A stretch of DNA of 64,000 nt from Arthrobacter koreensis (GCF_009193255.1 NZ_WACG01000001.1:186001-250000); one strand, 5' to 3'; counted from the stretch's first letter, positions 28,301-38,798 are shown. The notes: generated from the sequence alone by a model not told the origin. Made by a program: numbers and translations.

Positions 28301-30195
28301 AGGTTTCCGGTTTCAAGCGGATCCACGCCGGCTCCGTAGCGCAGGCCGAGGTCGTAGAGGAACAGCTCGACGCCGTCCCGCCGGCGGATCTCGAACGGAC
28401 GTTCGTCCAGCACTTCAAGTCCCAGGTTGTGCAGGAACGGAAGGATCTGGGTCAGGGACTTCGGTTCCAGCAGGTACAGCTTCAGCCGTGCGTCGGCGCT
28501 GTCGGCATTCTCGCCGCTGCGGGCCGGCAGGTAGACGAAGAGTTCCGGCGCTGTTTCGGGGTTCTGGATCCGGTCTTCGAACCGGGCAATGTCCGCAAGT
28601 GCGTCCTCGACCTCGTAGCCCACGCGGTAGTCCATGGGGAACGCGTCGCCCCACAGGTCAGAGAGCTCTTCCGCCTGGACCCGGTCGAACGTGCCGCGCA
28701 ACACCTCGTCAATGCCCTCTGACCAGGAGCGGGTGGCGTTGACCAGCCGCTGTTCCAGCGCAGCTGCATCCACGTCCGTGATCTCGACACCCTTGGGCAG
28801 CCGAATCCGGAAGAACAGCCGGGCGAGCGCCGATTCGGTCAGGCGTGCCTCGTAGTCAATGGAGTCAGCGTTGAATGTTGACCGCAGTTCGTCCTGGATC
28901 CGCAGGCGGACCGAGGTGGTGTAACGGTCGCGCGGGAGGAAAACCAGCGCGGACATAAAGCGTCCGTAGACATCCGGGCGCAGGAAGAGCCGCGTGCGGC
29001 GCCGTTCCTGGAGGCGGAGGATGCCCTGGGCCGTTTCCAGCAGGCCGTCGACGTCGATCTGGAAGAGTTCGTCGCGCGGGAAGGTCTCAAGGATGGAGAG
29101 CAGGTCCTTACCCGAATGCGAGTCTGCGGGGAAGCCTGCCCTGCGGATGACTTCCTTGACCTTGTCGCGCAGGATCGGAACGTCCCGGACGGATCCGGTG
29201 TAGGCCCCGGTGGCGAACAGTCCGATGAAACGCCGTTCACCGGTGACGTTGCCTTCGGCGTCGAACCGCTTGACGCCGATGTAGTCGAAGTACGCCGCGC
29301 GGTGCACGGTGGAGCGTGAGTTTGCCTTGGTGATCACGAGGGCCCGCTTCTCGCGCGCCTTTGCCCTCCCTGCCTTGGTCAGGTGCTGGACCTTGCCGGC
29401 CTCTGAACCCCGGCGCAGCAGTCCCAGGCCGGTCTTCGAGGAAGCACGGAGTACGTCTTCGCCGTCCTCGTTGAGCAGGTCATATTCGCGGTACCCGAGG
29501 AACGTAAAGTTGCCGTCGTCAAGCCAGGTGAGCAGCTCGCGTGCCTGCTGCAGGTCAGGGATGCCATGCCCGGCAGCGGCGAGTTCAGCCGCGATTTCAT
29601 GGACCTTGGCCCGCATGCCGGACCAGTCCTTCACGGCCACGCGGACGTCGTCCAGGACCCGAATCAGTCCGTCGACCATCTCCCTGCGGCGGTTCTCATC
29701 GCTCAGGCGCGGAACTTCGACGGCGATCCAGGACTCAATGCGCGTGGTGTGGTCGCCGTTGCCCAGCAGACCTGAGATGTCAGGCAGCGCAGCGGTGTCC
29801 CCGCTGGAGATGCCGGCTGCGTTCGGAACCCGCTTCACCTGCTGCAGCGTGTCACTGTCGCGGTGGCGGGTAGCCAGGAAGGTGGGATGAACCATCAGCC
29901 GGATGCCGCTGTTCTGCCGGACAATCTCGGCGGTGACCGAATCAACGAGGAACGGCATGTCATCGGTGACGATGAGGATCACACTGGCGTCACCCTGGTC
30001 GAAGACATCTACCGCAGCGGTGCCCTCGGCACGGGTCCACGCCAGCGCCCGGTGCGCCTCGGCGCGTTCCCGCAGTGCCTGTGGAGGGTAGAGTGCGGCG
30101 TCTTCAGCCGCCAGATGCTCGTAGTAATTCCCGATGAAATCCTCAAGGGAGATATCCGAGCTGGAAAGATCCGTGGTGTTGGATCCAGACGACAT
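25357..30195 (-). CDS. gdh: NAD-specific glutamate dehydrogenase, large (180-kDa) type
   Basis: A 1612-residue enzyme of the L_180 class, converting glutamate to 2-oxoglutarate and ammonium with NAD. The N-terminal ~700 residues hold ACT-like regulatory segments; the catalytic core has VIVPTGAKGGFYAKQ, RWSDRREDFRTEILGL and VGVGDMSGDVFGNGM, followed by the Rossmann region and a long helical C-terminus. Length is normal. GGAGG about 9 nt upstream supports the ATG. The histidine kinase gene lies 12 nt downstream, so an amino-acid catabolic enzyme and a regulator of antitermination probably share a transcript. In streptomycetes this class is allosterically regulated by amino acids. Confidence 0.96.
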   Translation of the reverse strand: MSSGSNTTDLSSSDISLEDFIGNYYEHLAAEDAALYPPQALRERAEAHRALAWTRAEGTAAVDVFDQGDASVILIVTDDMPFLVDSVTAEIVRQNSGIRLMVHPTFLATRHRDSDTLQQVKRVPNAAGISSGDTAALPDISGLLGNGDHTTRIESWIAVEVPRLSDENRRREMVDGLIRVLDDVRVAVKDWSGMRAKVHEIAAELAAAGHGIPDLQQARELLTWLDDGNFTFLGYREYDLLNEDGEDVLRASSKTGLGLLRRGSEAGKVQHLTKAGRAKAREKRALVITKANSRSTVHRAAYFDYIGVKRFDAEGNVTGERRFIGLFATGAYTGSVRDVPILRDKVKEVIRRAGFPADSHSGKDLLSILETFPRDELFQIDVDGLLETAQGILRLQERRRTRLFLRPDVYGRFMSALVFLPRDRYTTSVRLRIQDELRSTFNADSIDYEARLTESALARLFFRIRLPKGVEITDVDAAALEQRLVNATRSWSEGIDEVLRGTFDRVQAEELSDLWGDAFPMDYRVGYEVEDALADIARFEDRIQNPETAPELFVYLPARSGENADSADARLKLYLLEPKSLTQILPFLHNLGLEVLDERPFEIRRRDGVELFLYDLGLRYGAGVDPLETGNLLADAFRAGISGASESDALDRLILGQGLGWREVVMFRSYAKYMRQMGNTNSYGFIADTLLANPRVTGALGRMFRARFDPALEESARETEMEAARTELDAGLEQVPTLDADRVLRTFANLIEATLRTNFYQDKAYVSHKLNTAVIDGAPFPRPKYEIWVYSPRVEGVHLRFGEVARGGLRWSDRREDFRTEILGLVKAQTVKNAVIVPTGAKGGFYAKQLPDPAKDRGAWMEEGKESYRTFIRGLLDITDNLVVTEDGEQVRPPENVVRHDGDDSYLVVAADKGTASFSDIANALSAEYGFWLGDAFASGGSVGYDHKAMGITARGAWESVKRHFSELGVDTQNEDFTAVGVGDMSGDVFGNGMLLSEHIRLVAAFDHRHVFLDPNPDAARSHAERRRLFELPRSSWADYDENLISEGGGVFPRQSKSIPISAQVREILGLESGVTRLSPPELLRAILKAPVDLLYNGGIGTYIKASTETNAEVGDKANDAIRIDGRDVRAKVIGEGGNLGMTQRGRIEAALSGVILNTDAIDNSAGVDCSDHEVNIKIFVDRMVAAGRLDASERSEFLHSMTDEVGRLVLQDNIDQNMLLLNDRQRVIEWSPSFERLMDWLEEHAGLDRALEALPTKDELRARVAEGQGLTAPELSVLAAYAKIELTRALTASDLADDPYFRGTLRRYFPKQLVERFDDQLDTHPLRREIISTMVANDMINIGGITFAFRVMEETSASEATVARAFSALREIYAIDDVVAALGELPASFPTETWTTIHLDMRRLLDRAVRWFVNHVGRGSSIDEDIQAFKPIVEPLRKDLMRFMRGTDRERVEAALEKASGWDVPKDLGTYWAEQFESYGLLDVALATRQVEEPAENIAAVYYAVYDRYGIDDLLERITKLPRGDRWQALARAALRDDLYSTVADMTVAALQATPAMQGEDPVSRVEAWEQENADNLERATKMFAEVNQLEQDDMASLSVALRLLRSIVRR

Positions 30196-30283
30196 TTAAT
30201 ACGCCTCCGAAATTCGCCGCTTAGTACCGGCCGCCCCTTTGCGGTCCGTTTGGTACGAGCCTATCCCCTCGGCAAAGAAAAGG

Positions 30284-31594
30284 TCACTTCGTGGCTGCCG
30301 CGCGCCTCCGCCTCCGTTTGGGGCTGCCGTCTGCGGGAACGTTCGCCAGTGCCGCGATTGCCGCGCGAAGGGCGGATCCGGGAGCCGCTTCCAGCAGCGC
30401 TGACCCCGCCAGCAGCGACGCATCGGCGGCATCCCAGTCCGCGGGCAGGAACGCGCTGATCCGGCCGGGGCCGAAACGCTCCCACGCTTCGCTGAGCTGG
30501 CGCTCAGGGGCCCGCCCGGCGGCAGAGCGCCGCACCTTGTTCAAAACCACCAGCGGCGACGCCGAGGGAACGGCGCTTTCAAGTTCTGCGAGCGCGCGCA
30601 CCAGCCGGGGAACGCCTACCGGATCGGCGGCTCCGACAGCGTAGACGGTGTCAGCGGCTTCCAGTGCCACGAGTGTTGCAGCATTCCGGCGGGGTGCCAT
30701 GGTGTCGAAGCTCAGTTCCTCATCCGCCTCGAGGCTGAAGCCGCAGTCCACCACCGTGATGTCCGCGATGCTTCGGGACTGCGCCAGTACCCGCGCCAAT
30801 GCTGTTCCGCGGATCTCCAGCCAGCGGTCGGAGCGCGTGATCCCGGTCAGTACCCGCAGCCGGCCGCTCTTGAGCTGCACCTGCACGGCAGTTCCTTTCA
30901 GCGCCGCCGGCTCCAGCATCCCCTGTTCCGCCAAGCGGCACGCCTGCGCAAGGCCGGCCGATTCGTCGGTAATCCCAAGGACCGCAGCGATGCTGGGTGC
31001 GTAGGTGTCTGCGTCCACCAGCAGTACTTCGCTGCCCGCGGCCGCTGCCTCGGCGGCGAGGTTCAGCGCCAGCGTGGTGCGGCCGGGGCCGCCTGCGGGG
31101 CCCCAGACAGCAACCAGGCTTCCTTGCCGCAGCGGCTTTCCGTCAGGCCCGGCTCCACCGGATTCCCCGCTCAGTTCCCAGTGCCGCAGGCCCTCAGCCG
31201 GATCTGCCAGGGAGGAACGTTCTCCAGTCCCCTGACCCCGGGACTCCATGGCCAGAACGGCTGCTGCCACCAGCTCCGCGAGCGCCGGGGAATCGAGGTT
31301 CCGGGAGGCATGCCGCACGCCCAGCCGGTCCAGCCTGTTCCGGGCATCCGGGTCATCAGCCAGGACCACCAGGGCGACACCCGCCGCGGCAACACGGTCC
31401 GCAAGGCTGGCAGTGAGCTCCCCGGCGTCGTCCTCAACAAGGGCGGCCCTGGCCAGACCGCTTTGGCAGGCCGCGATCAGCTCCGAAAGTTCGCTGCAGC
31501 GGCGGATCACCGTGACCGGACCCTGCAGGCGTTCAAGTCCCTGTACCAGCTCGGCCGTGCCCCGGCCGGAAGTGATCACCGGAATGGCGCTCAT
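30284..31594 (-). CDS. CpaE-like MinD/ParA-family protein with altered P-loop
   Basis: A 436-residue protein: an N-terminal receiver-like region (about 1-120), a linker, and a MinD/ParA-type domain from about 158. The P-loop reads GPAGGPGRTT (165-174), so the invariant catalytic Lys is Arg172 and the deviant signature Lys is also missing. LLVDADTYAPSIAAVLG (switch) and ITVVDCGFSLE (Walker B) are kept, and the C-terminus is basic (KRRRRRAAATK). The closest family is CpaE, which localises pilus machinery. No CpaA, CpaC, CpaF or TadC gene is in the window. It overlaps the CpaB-like gene by 4 nt. ATP binding is uncertain given the Arg. Confidence 0.82.
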   Translation of the reverse strand: MSAIPVITSGRGTAELVQGLERLQGPVTVIRRCSELSELIAACQSGLARAALVEDDAGELTASLADRVAAAGVALVVLADDPDARNRLDRLGVRHASRNLDSPALAELVAAAVLAMESRGQGTGERSSLADPAEGLRHWELSGESGGAGPDGKPLRQGSLVAVWGPAGGPGRTTLALNLAAEAAAAGSEVLLVDADTYAPSIAAVLGITDESAGLAQACRLAEQGMLEPAALKGTAVQVQLKSGRLRVLTGITRSDRWLEIRGTALARVLAQSRSIADITVVDCGFSLEADEELSFDTMAPRRNAATLVALEAADTVYAVGAADPVGVPRLVRALAELESAVPSASPLVVLNKVRRSAAGRAPERQLSEAWERFGPGRISAFLPADWDAADASLLAGSALLEAAPGSALRAAIAALANVPADGSPKRRRRRAAATK

Positions 31595-32238
31595 CGGGCT
31601 GCAGGGTTGGGGACGACGGCGATCTTCGCCTGATTGGACAGGGCGCCAAGGAGGGCCGGAAGGTCTTCGTCCTCGACCAGGACCAGCAGGCGGGTGGCAT
31701 CAGCGCCCGCGATGACCGATTCGTTGACGGAGAGCTCGGAAATCTCTGCCGCAGTCAGGAGCCGGCGCGGTTCATCGTACCCATTCTGCCCATCCGGAAG
31801 GGAAGCCCAGACATCCACCCGGTCTCCGGCGCGGATGCCGCTGGGCAGCGGTGCCTGTACGTCGAGTCCCAGGGGCTTTCGGTCGAGGTCTTCCGCCTGC
31901 ACGAGGTCGGCCCGTGACAGCAGCTCGCCCGGGCGGATGATGGTTCCGGCCACGGCGTTTTCCGGGAACGAGTCCGCCGCGGACACATAGGTGCCGGCCA
32001 GTCCGCCAAGGGACACCTGCACTACGTCGAAGTCGTCTTCTTCCAGCACTGATCCAACCGGTATCTCATGTGAGGCGGCCAGGACCTGGGTGGTCTGGTC
32101 CTGGCTGGCAACCAGCGCGCTCACTCCGGCGACTGAGGCCAGGACCAGCAGCAGTCCGAGCAGCAGCCGCGGGTCCTTCCAGGATGGTTTTTTCAGGCGC
32201 GGTGCGGGTGCGTCCGGCGCAGCGGTCTTGAGACTCAT
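31591..32238 (-). CDS. CpaB-like SAF-domain membrane protein
   Basis: A 215-residue protein with one N-terminal membrane helix (about 22-44), followed by an extracellular SAF domain (about 50-115: AASHEIPVGSVLEEDDFDVV, AGTIIRPGELLSRADLV) and a RcpC/CpaB-like C-terminal region. SAF proteins of this shape assist Flp pilus assembly. The chosen ATG at 32238 has AGGGGG 5 nt upstream; in-frame starts further up (to 32298) lack this. It overlaps the CpaE-like gene by 4 nt. With no pilin, secretin or motor gene present, the pair may work with a pilus locus elsewhere or have another envelope role. Confidence 0.82.
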   Translation of the reverse strand: MSLKTAAPDAPAPRLKKPSWKDPRLLLGLLLVLASVAGVSALVASQDQTTQVLAASHEIPVGSVLEEDDFDVVQVSLGGLAGTYVSAADSFPENAVAGTIIRPGELLSRADLVQAEDLDRKPLGLDVQAPLPSGIRAGDRVDVWASLPDGQNGYDEPRRLLTAAEISELSVNESVIAGADATRLLVLVEDEDLPALLGALSNQAKIAVVPNPAAR

Positions 32239-32414
32239 TGATCCCCCTAGGTTTGCTCCGCCTCCCCGCGGAGTGCTGGAGGTCATTGTGTCCCTCAATC
32301 TGCGGTAATGAAACGGGTGGGGTACGTATTTTGTGGATAAAGGACGTCCAGCCCGAACAGATGGCAGACTAGGTCAGCAGCGGCACAGTGCCGGAAAGGG
32401 TTTGATGGTGCGCC
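32239..32414. promoter_or_regulatory. Divergent intergenic region, CpaB-like and HTH genes
   Basis: A 176-nt gap. It should contain promoters for both directions; a TAGGTC at 32370-32375 is a possible plus-strand -10. GGAAAGG near 32393-32399 is a good Shine-Dalgarno, but it best suits an out-of-frame ATG at 32405 rather than the HTH gene start at 32415. Confidence 0.35.
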
Positions 32415-32446
32415 ATGGTGGAGAAAAGGTTCCTCACGCTCGCTGA
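32405..32446 (+). other. Possible 13-codon upstream ORF overlapping the HTH gene start
   Basis: ATG at 32405 to TGA at 32444-32446, in a different frame from the HTH gene. It has the better Shine-Dalgarno spacing, about 5-6 nt from GGAAAGG. An in-frame TGA at 32403-32405 prevents any earlier start for the HTH gene, so the two ORFs compete for one ribosome site. Confidence 0.3.
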
Positions 32447-32645
32447 CGTGGGCGAGGTCCTGAACATATCTTCCTCTCAGACGTATGCGCTGGTCCGCTC
32501 CGGAGAGCTTCCCGCAATCCAGGTAGGCGGACGCGGCCAGTGGCGGGTCGAGAACGCCAAGCTTGAAGAGTACATAGCCGGTGCGTACCGGCGTGCCGAG
32601 GCAGCGAGGGCCGCCCTCCCCCAGGACGAGGCCGCAGAGGCATAA
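32415..32645 (+). CDS. Small excisionase/BldC-type helix-turn-helix protein
   Basis: A 76-residue protein made almost entirely of a winged HTH of the excisionase/MerR-like class: LTLADVGEVLNISSSQTYAL (recognition helix), then GELPAIQVGGRGQWRVENAK (wing), then a Glu/Ala-rich tail. BldC-like regulators in actinobacteria share this fold. It diverges from the CpaE/CpaB-like pair and may regulate it or itself; this is inferred from position only. There is no integrase or att-like repeat nearby, so a phage excisionase role is unlikely. Confidence 0.85.
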   Translation: MVEKRFLTLADVGEVLNISSSQTYALVRSGELPAIQVGGRGQWRVENAKLEEYIAGAYRRAEAARAALPQDEAAEA

Positions 32646-32669
32646 CAACCCTCCCCGGGACGATGGTTC

Positions 32670-33221
32670 CTACCGGGTAGACGAGCTCACGGCCGCGATC
32701 CCGGCGAAGGGCACCACAGTCACAGAGGCAACGTTCTCGCGTCTCCTGGGCTCCCCGGGTTCCAGCACCGCAAATTCAAGGAAGTTCCTGCCCACCCGGT
32801 CGATGCTGCCGTGCAGGGCAGTAGGCCTGCCGCGCAGGTGCAGGTCCACCGGGTAACGGTCCCGGGCCAGGCCGCGCAGTGCGGAGGCCAGCGGCAGCTG
32901 GACCGCCGGAACGGATAAGTCCGCATAACGGTCGATGCCTTCGATCATCTGCACCGCGCCCAGCGCCGCCACATGCGAACCGGACGCCGAGTCGAGCAGG
33001 CACCAGTCCGCTCCCAGCCGGCCAAGGGTGCCCGTAAGCGGGCCTCCGGACAGTCCGAGGTGGACCCGCAGTGTCTTGCCGTACTGCGCCCGCAGCCTGG
33101 CTGCCAAGTCCAACCCCGCCAGTTCGCCCCGCTGACGGTCAGCAATCTCGGCGTCCAGGCCCGCCTGACCGGCAGCGGCCAGCTGCGCCTCCAGGTCCGC
33201 GAACAGCGCCTCCCACCTCAT
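32670..33221 (-). CDS. Hypothetical protein
   Basis: 183 residues, soluble, rich in Ala, Leu, Arg and Gly. The N-terminal ~45 residues are a likely helical pair; the middle and C-terminal parts (LRVHLGLSGGPLTGTLGRLGADWCLLDS, split by Gly turns, and VDLHLRGRPTALHGSIDRVGRNFLEFAV) look like repeated beta-hairpins, perhaps two related small barrels. I recognise no family. No Shine-Dalgarno; TAGCCT lies 6 nt before the ATG, suggesting a leaderless mRNA. It is convergent with the HTH gene (24-nt gap) and divergent from the LysM gene. Confidence 0.75.
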   Translation of the reverse strand: MRWEALFADLEAQLAAAGQAGLDAEIADRQRGELAGLDLAARLRAQYGKTLRVHLGLSGGPLTGTLGRLGADWCLLDSASGSHVAALGAVQMIEGIDRYADLSVPAVQLPLASALRGLARDRYPVDLHLRGRPTALHGSIDRVGRNFLEFAVLEPGEPRRRENVASVTVVPFAGIAAVSSSTR

Positions 33222-33227
33222 CGGGCA

Positions 33228-33233
33228 AGGCTA
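33228..33233 (-). promoter_or_regulatory. -10 element of a probable leaderless promoter
   Basis: TAGCCT, then TGCCCG, then ATG at 33221 of the hypothetical gene. Same 6-nt geometry as the other leaderless candidates. Confidence 0.5.
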
Positions 33234-33369
33234 GCGTCCACAATCTTCCCGCACCACTCTGGACAGGCACGTCGTCAGTCGCTAGTAAAGAGCACCAAAC
33301 GGATTCAAAAACGTTTATTCACATCAAATGGCGTCAAACACCACCATCAGGAACAACGCGGAGGCGGCT

Positions 33370-34191
33370 ATGGCAGCACACAAAGCACGACGGCGCAGGA
33401 CCCTGGAGGACGCGTTCCTGGCATCAGCAGCCGCTGTTTCCGGCGCCCTGATGCTGTGGGCTGGCCTGACCCTGCGCGGCCCTGCACCCGGCCCAGGGGG
33501 AGGTTTCCGCTCGACCACGGATCTTCAGTCCGCTGCCGGTCTGATCGCCGGGTGGGCAGGCCTGCTGGTGCTGGCGTGGTGGACTGTCGGGGTGGGAGCA
33601 GCTTTCCTGTCTGCTGCCCTCCTGCGAGCCGGGAACTTCCGTTCAGCGCGCTTCATCGGGCGGCTAAGCCCCGGATTCCTCAAACGACTCGCGGCAGCGG
33701 CCCTCGGCGTACAGCTGGCCGTGGCTCCCCTACCGGCCCTGGCGGCACCACCGCTCCAGGTCACCTCCACCGCGGCTCCGAGCACCGGCGCTTCCACCCC
33801 GGCAGCTGATCCCGCATGGCAACTGGAGGGAGAGGCCGCGCTGCCGCCGGCAGCGCTGGACCGCAGCGTGCCGTCCGGACCGGCTGATTCCAATCGCACG
33901 GATGCCGCCGTGAACCCGGCCTGGAAACCCTCCCCGGGCCCGGTGCCGGGATCACTGCTGATTCCTGGTGAAACGCGGATGCCGGCGCAGATCGAAGGCA
34001 CTGTAACGGTCACCGCTGGAGACACCCTCTGGGATCTCGCTGCAGCCCGGCTTGGCCCGCTGGCAACCGACCTCGAGATTGCCCGGTACTGGCCGGCGTG
34101 GCACGAGAAGAACCGCAGTGTCATTGGTCCTGATCCTCATCGCCTGCTGCCGGGGCAAATCCTTGCCGTTCCGTCTCCGGCCACCTACTAG
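33370..34191 (+). CDS. Membrane protein with C-terminal LysM domain
   Basis: With the ATG at 33370 it has 273 residues. Three hydrophobic segments (about 17-37, 56-85 and 108-128, the last ending ALAAPP) are followed by a Pro/Ala/Ser-rich extracellular linker and a C-terminal LysM-like domain (VTAGDTLWDLAAARLG to LLPGQILAVP) that should bind peptidoglycan. GGAGG at 33360-33364, 5 nt upstream, decides this start over the in-frame ATG at 33328. It is followed 29 nt later by the Rv3235-family gene, likely the same operon. A link between membrane and cell wall is the most that can be inferred. Confidence 0.85.
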   Translation: MAAHKARRRRTLEDAFLASAAAVSGALMLWAGLTLRGPAPGPGGGFRSTTDLQSAAGLIAGWAGLLVLAWWTVGVGAAFLSAALLRAGNFRSARFIGRLSPGFLKRLAAAALGVQLAVAPLPALAAPPLQVTSTAAPSTGASTPAADPAWQLEGEAALPPAALDRSVPSGPADSNRTDAAVNPAWKPSPGPVPGSLLIPGETRMPAQIEGTVTVTAGDTLWDLAAARLGPLATDLEIARYWPAWHEKNRSVIGPDPHRLLPGQILAVPSPATY

Positions 34192-34220
34192 CCAGCCGCC
34201 CATGACGGAAAGGACAACCC

Positions 34221-34748
34221 ATGAGCATCCTGATTATTCTTCCCGCTCCCGGAGAAGCATCCGGGGAGCTGGCGATGGCCAGCGGGGACCCGCGACCGTT
34301 TTTCAGTGCCGTACCCGGCGGCGCTCCTCCGGTGGTCCCCCAGCAGCACCCGGTAGTGATCAGGGCGGAATCCGAACCGGTTGGCCCGGCACCCAAGAAC
34401 TGGTCCAGTTCCGCCGAGTCAGACGCACGGATAGAAGCCATCAGCCGATCCGTGACCATGGGAGCCCTGGAGGTCCTGGCCGGAGTGCGCCCGCTGCAGC
34501 AGCTGGCCCGCTGGCTGGACTTCGAAGAATTTGAGCGCCTGCAGCTGCGAACCAACCTGGTCCGCGGGCGGGGACAGGACCGGCTGCACCGCAATGTGCG
34601 CATCTTGCGGGTCCTGGTGTGCCCGGTGTCCGAGGGGATTTACGAGGTGGCCGTGGCCGCCGCTGAAACGAACAGAGTCCGCGCCGTTGCCCTCCGTTTG
34701 GAGCAGCGGCGCGGACTCTGGAAAGTTACCGCCCTTGAAATCGGATAG
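34221..34748 (+). CDS. Rv3235-family protein
   Basis: 175 residues. The N-terminal ~65 are low-complexity. The C-terminal ~110 match the actinobacterial Rv3235 family: SVTMGALEVLAGVRPLQQLA, then ARWLDFEEFERLQLR, then VRAVALRLEQRRGLWKVTAL near the end. Function of the family is unknown to me; it is conserved close to secA in actinobacteria, as here. GGAAAGGA sits 6-8 nt before the ATG. Its stop lies only 2 nt from the convergent secA stop, leaving no room for a terminator. Confidence 0.85.
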   Translation: MSILIILPAPGEASGELAMASGDPRPFFSAVPGGAPPVVPQQHPVVIRAESEPVGPAPKNWSSSAESDARIEAISRSVTMGALEVLAGVRPLQQLARWLDFEEFERLQLRTNLVRGRGQDRLHRNVRILRVLVCPVSEGIYEVAVAAAETNRVRAVALRLEQRRGLWKVTALEIG

Positions 34749-34750
34749 GA

Positions 34751-37492
<2,742 letters not shown>

Positions 37493-37583
37493 TGATTTGC
37501 TCCCAATCTAGTGTTGCCGAAATCTGGCGTCCCCAGTCTACGTGAGAGACGTCCGGCAGGCCGCCAAGGTTCCCGCTCGGGAG

Positions 37584-38792
37584 TCATCCTCGGTCGATTG
37601 CCAGTTTCAGGGCGGGCGCAAGGTTGCCCACAGCACTTACCATAACCTCTGCGAGGCCCAGCCACTGCGCCATTATCCGTAATTCTGCGGCCAGCTCAAC
37701 CGCGGTATCTGCGGGCGAACCCGGTTCCGCGTGCGCTGCCTGGACCAGAAGAACCCGTCCGGCCCGGTCCGCTTTCAGGTCTACCCGGGCCACGATCGCC
37801 TCGCGCAGCAGGAACGGCAGCACGTAATAGCCGAACTGCCGTTTATGGGCCGGCGTGTAGATTTCGATCCGGTAGTGGATACCAAAAACTGCCTGGAGCC
37901 GTCGCCGGTCAAATACCAGCGAATCGAACGGGCTCAGCAGGCCGCGTCCATGGCAGCGCCTGGGGGTCGTCGCCGCCGGGTGCAGAAAGACGGGACCCTT
38001 CCAGCCTGCTACCGAGATTTCCTCCAGCTCGCCCTGCCGCGCGAGGTGCTGTGCGGCGGCGAGTGTGTCGCGCAGCGGCAGGCGGAAGTAGTCGGCCAGC
38101 ATCGGTGCCGTGCCGAGCCCGAGCGAGCGGGCCGAATTCTCTGTCAGCCGCAGCAGCGCTTCCCGGCGGTCCGCCGGCTCGAGTGCCGCCTCGCCGTCCG
38201 GATGCACCGTGGCGACGGGAGCGTAGAGCCGCTCGAAGGCGCTTCCCCGTCCGGCGGAAGAGATGAGTCCCTGTGCAAAGAGGTCTTCCAGCACCCGTTT
38301 GGATGCGCTCCAGTTCCACCCCCATGCCTTCGTACCGGGGACGGCTGCCTGGCCGAGGGCCGCCTCCACGTCGCGGGCTGTCAGGGGATGCTTGTGGTCG
38401 AGCAGTTCCAGGATGGCCTGACTCAGTTCGCTGCGGGGTTCCTCCGGCATGGAAGTGGCACGCATCCAGGTCCGGCGCTGCCACTGGCGCAGGTCAGCAA
38501 AGAGGTCCGGCCGGATAAAGCTTGCTTCATGTGCCCAGTACTCGACCATTCGCCGGGGATGGCGGCTGGCCATCCGGTCCAGGACGTCCCGGTCGTAGGC
38601 GCCCAGCCGGGTGAACAGCGGCAGGTAGTGGCTTCGGGCCAGGACGTTCACGGAGTCGATCTGCAGAAGTCCCAGGGCATCAAAAACGCGGCCCGCCTGC
38701 CCGGGAGTCGGGCGGACGGGCCGCGGTTTGGCTAACTGCTGGGCGCCGAGGATGGTGCGGCGTGCCCGGTCAAGGGGGAAGGCTGCTGGCAT
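37584..38792 (-). CDS. YcaQ-type winged-helix DNA glycosylase
   Basis: A 402-residue protein of the YcaQ/AlkX-type HTH_42 superfamily, DNA glycosylases that unhook interstrand crosslinks and bulky alkylated bases. The catalytic Gln-X-Asp motif is visible as LQIDSVNVLARSHYLPLF near residue 43, and the winged-helix repeats follow; YWAHEASFIRPDLF and RGLLSPFDSLVFDR are further family motifs. Length is normal. No Shine-Dalgarno; TAGGAT is 6 nt before the ATG, so it can be expressed from its own leaderless promoter although it lies 31 nt after hpf on the same strand. Confidence 0.9.
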   Translation of the reverse strand: MPAAFPLDRARRTILGAQQLAKPRPVRPTPGQAGRVFDALGLLQIDSVNVLARSHYLPLFTRLGAYDRDVLDRMASRHPRRMVEYWAHEASFIRPDLFADLRQWQRRTWMRATSMPEEPRSELSQAILELLDHKHPLTARDVEAALGQAAVPGTKAWGWNWSASKRVLEDLFAQGLISSAGRGSAFERLYAPVATVHPDGEAALEPADRREALLRLTENSARSLGLGTAPMLADYFRLPLRDTLAAAQHLARQGELEEISVAGWKGPVFLHPAATTPRRCHGRGLLSPFDSLVFDRRRLQAVFGIHYRIEIYTPAHKRQFGYYVLPFLLREAIVARVDLKADRAGRVLLVQAAHAEPGSPADTAVELAAELRIMAQWLGLAEVMVSAVGNLAPALKLAIDRG

Positions 38793-38798
38793 GCACCC

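Noticed and set aside
32415-32645. Phage excisionase as a sign of an integrated element
   Set aside because: No integrase, tRNA gene, att-like repeat or composition change nearby; the protein fits BldC-like regulators.
37503-37508. TAGATT as the secA -10 element
   Set aside because: Transcription from it would leave only about 5 nt before the GTG and remove the GGGAGC Shine-Dalgarno; TAGACT at 37535-37540 fits better.
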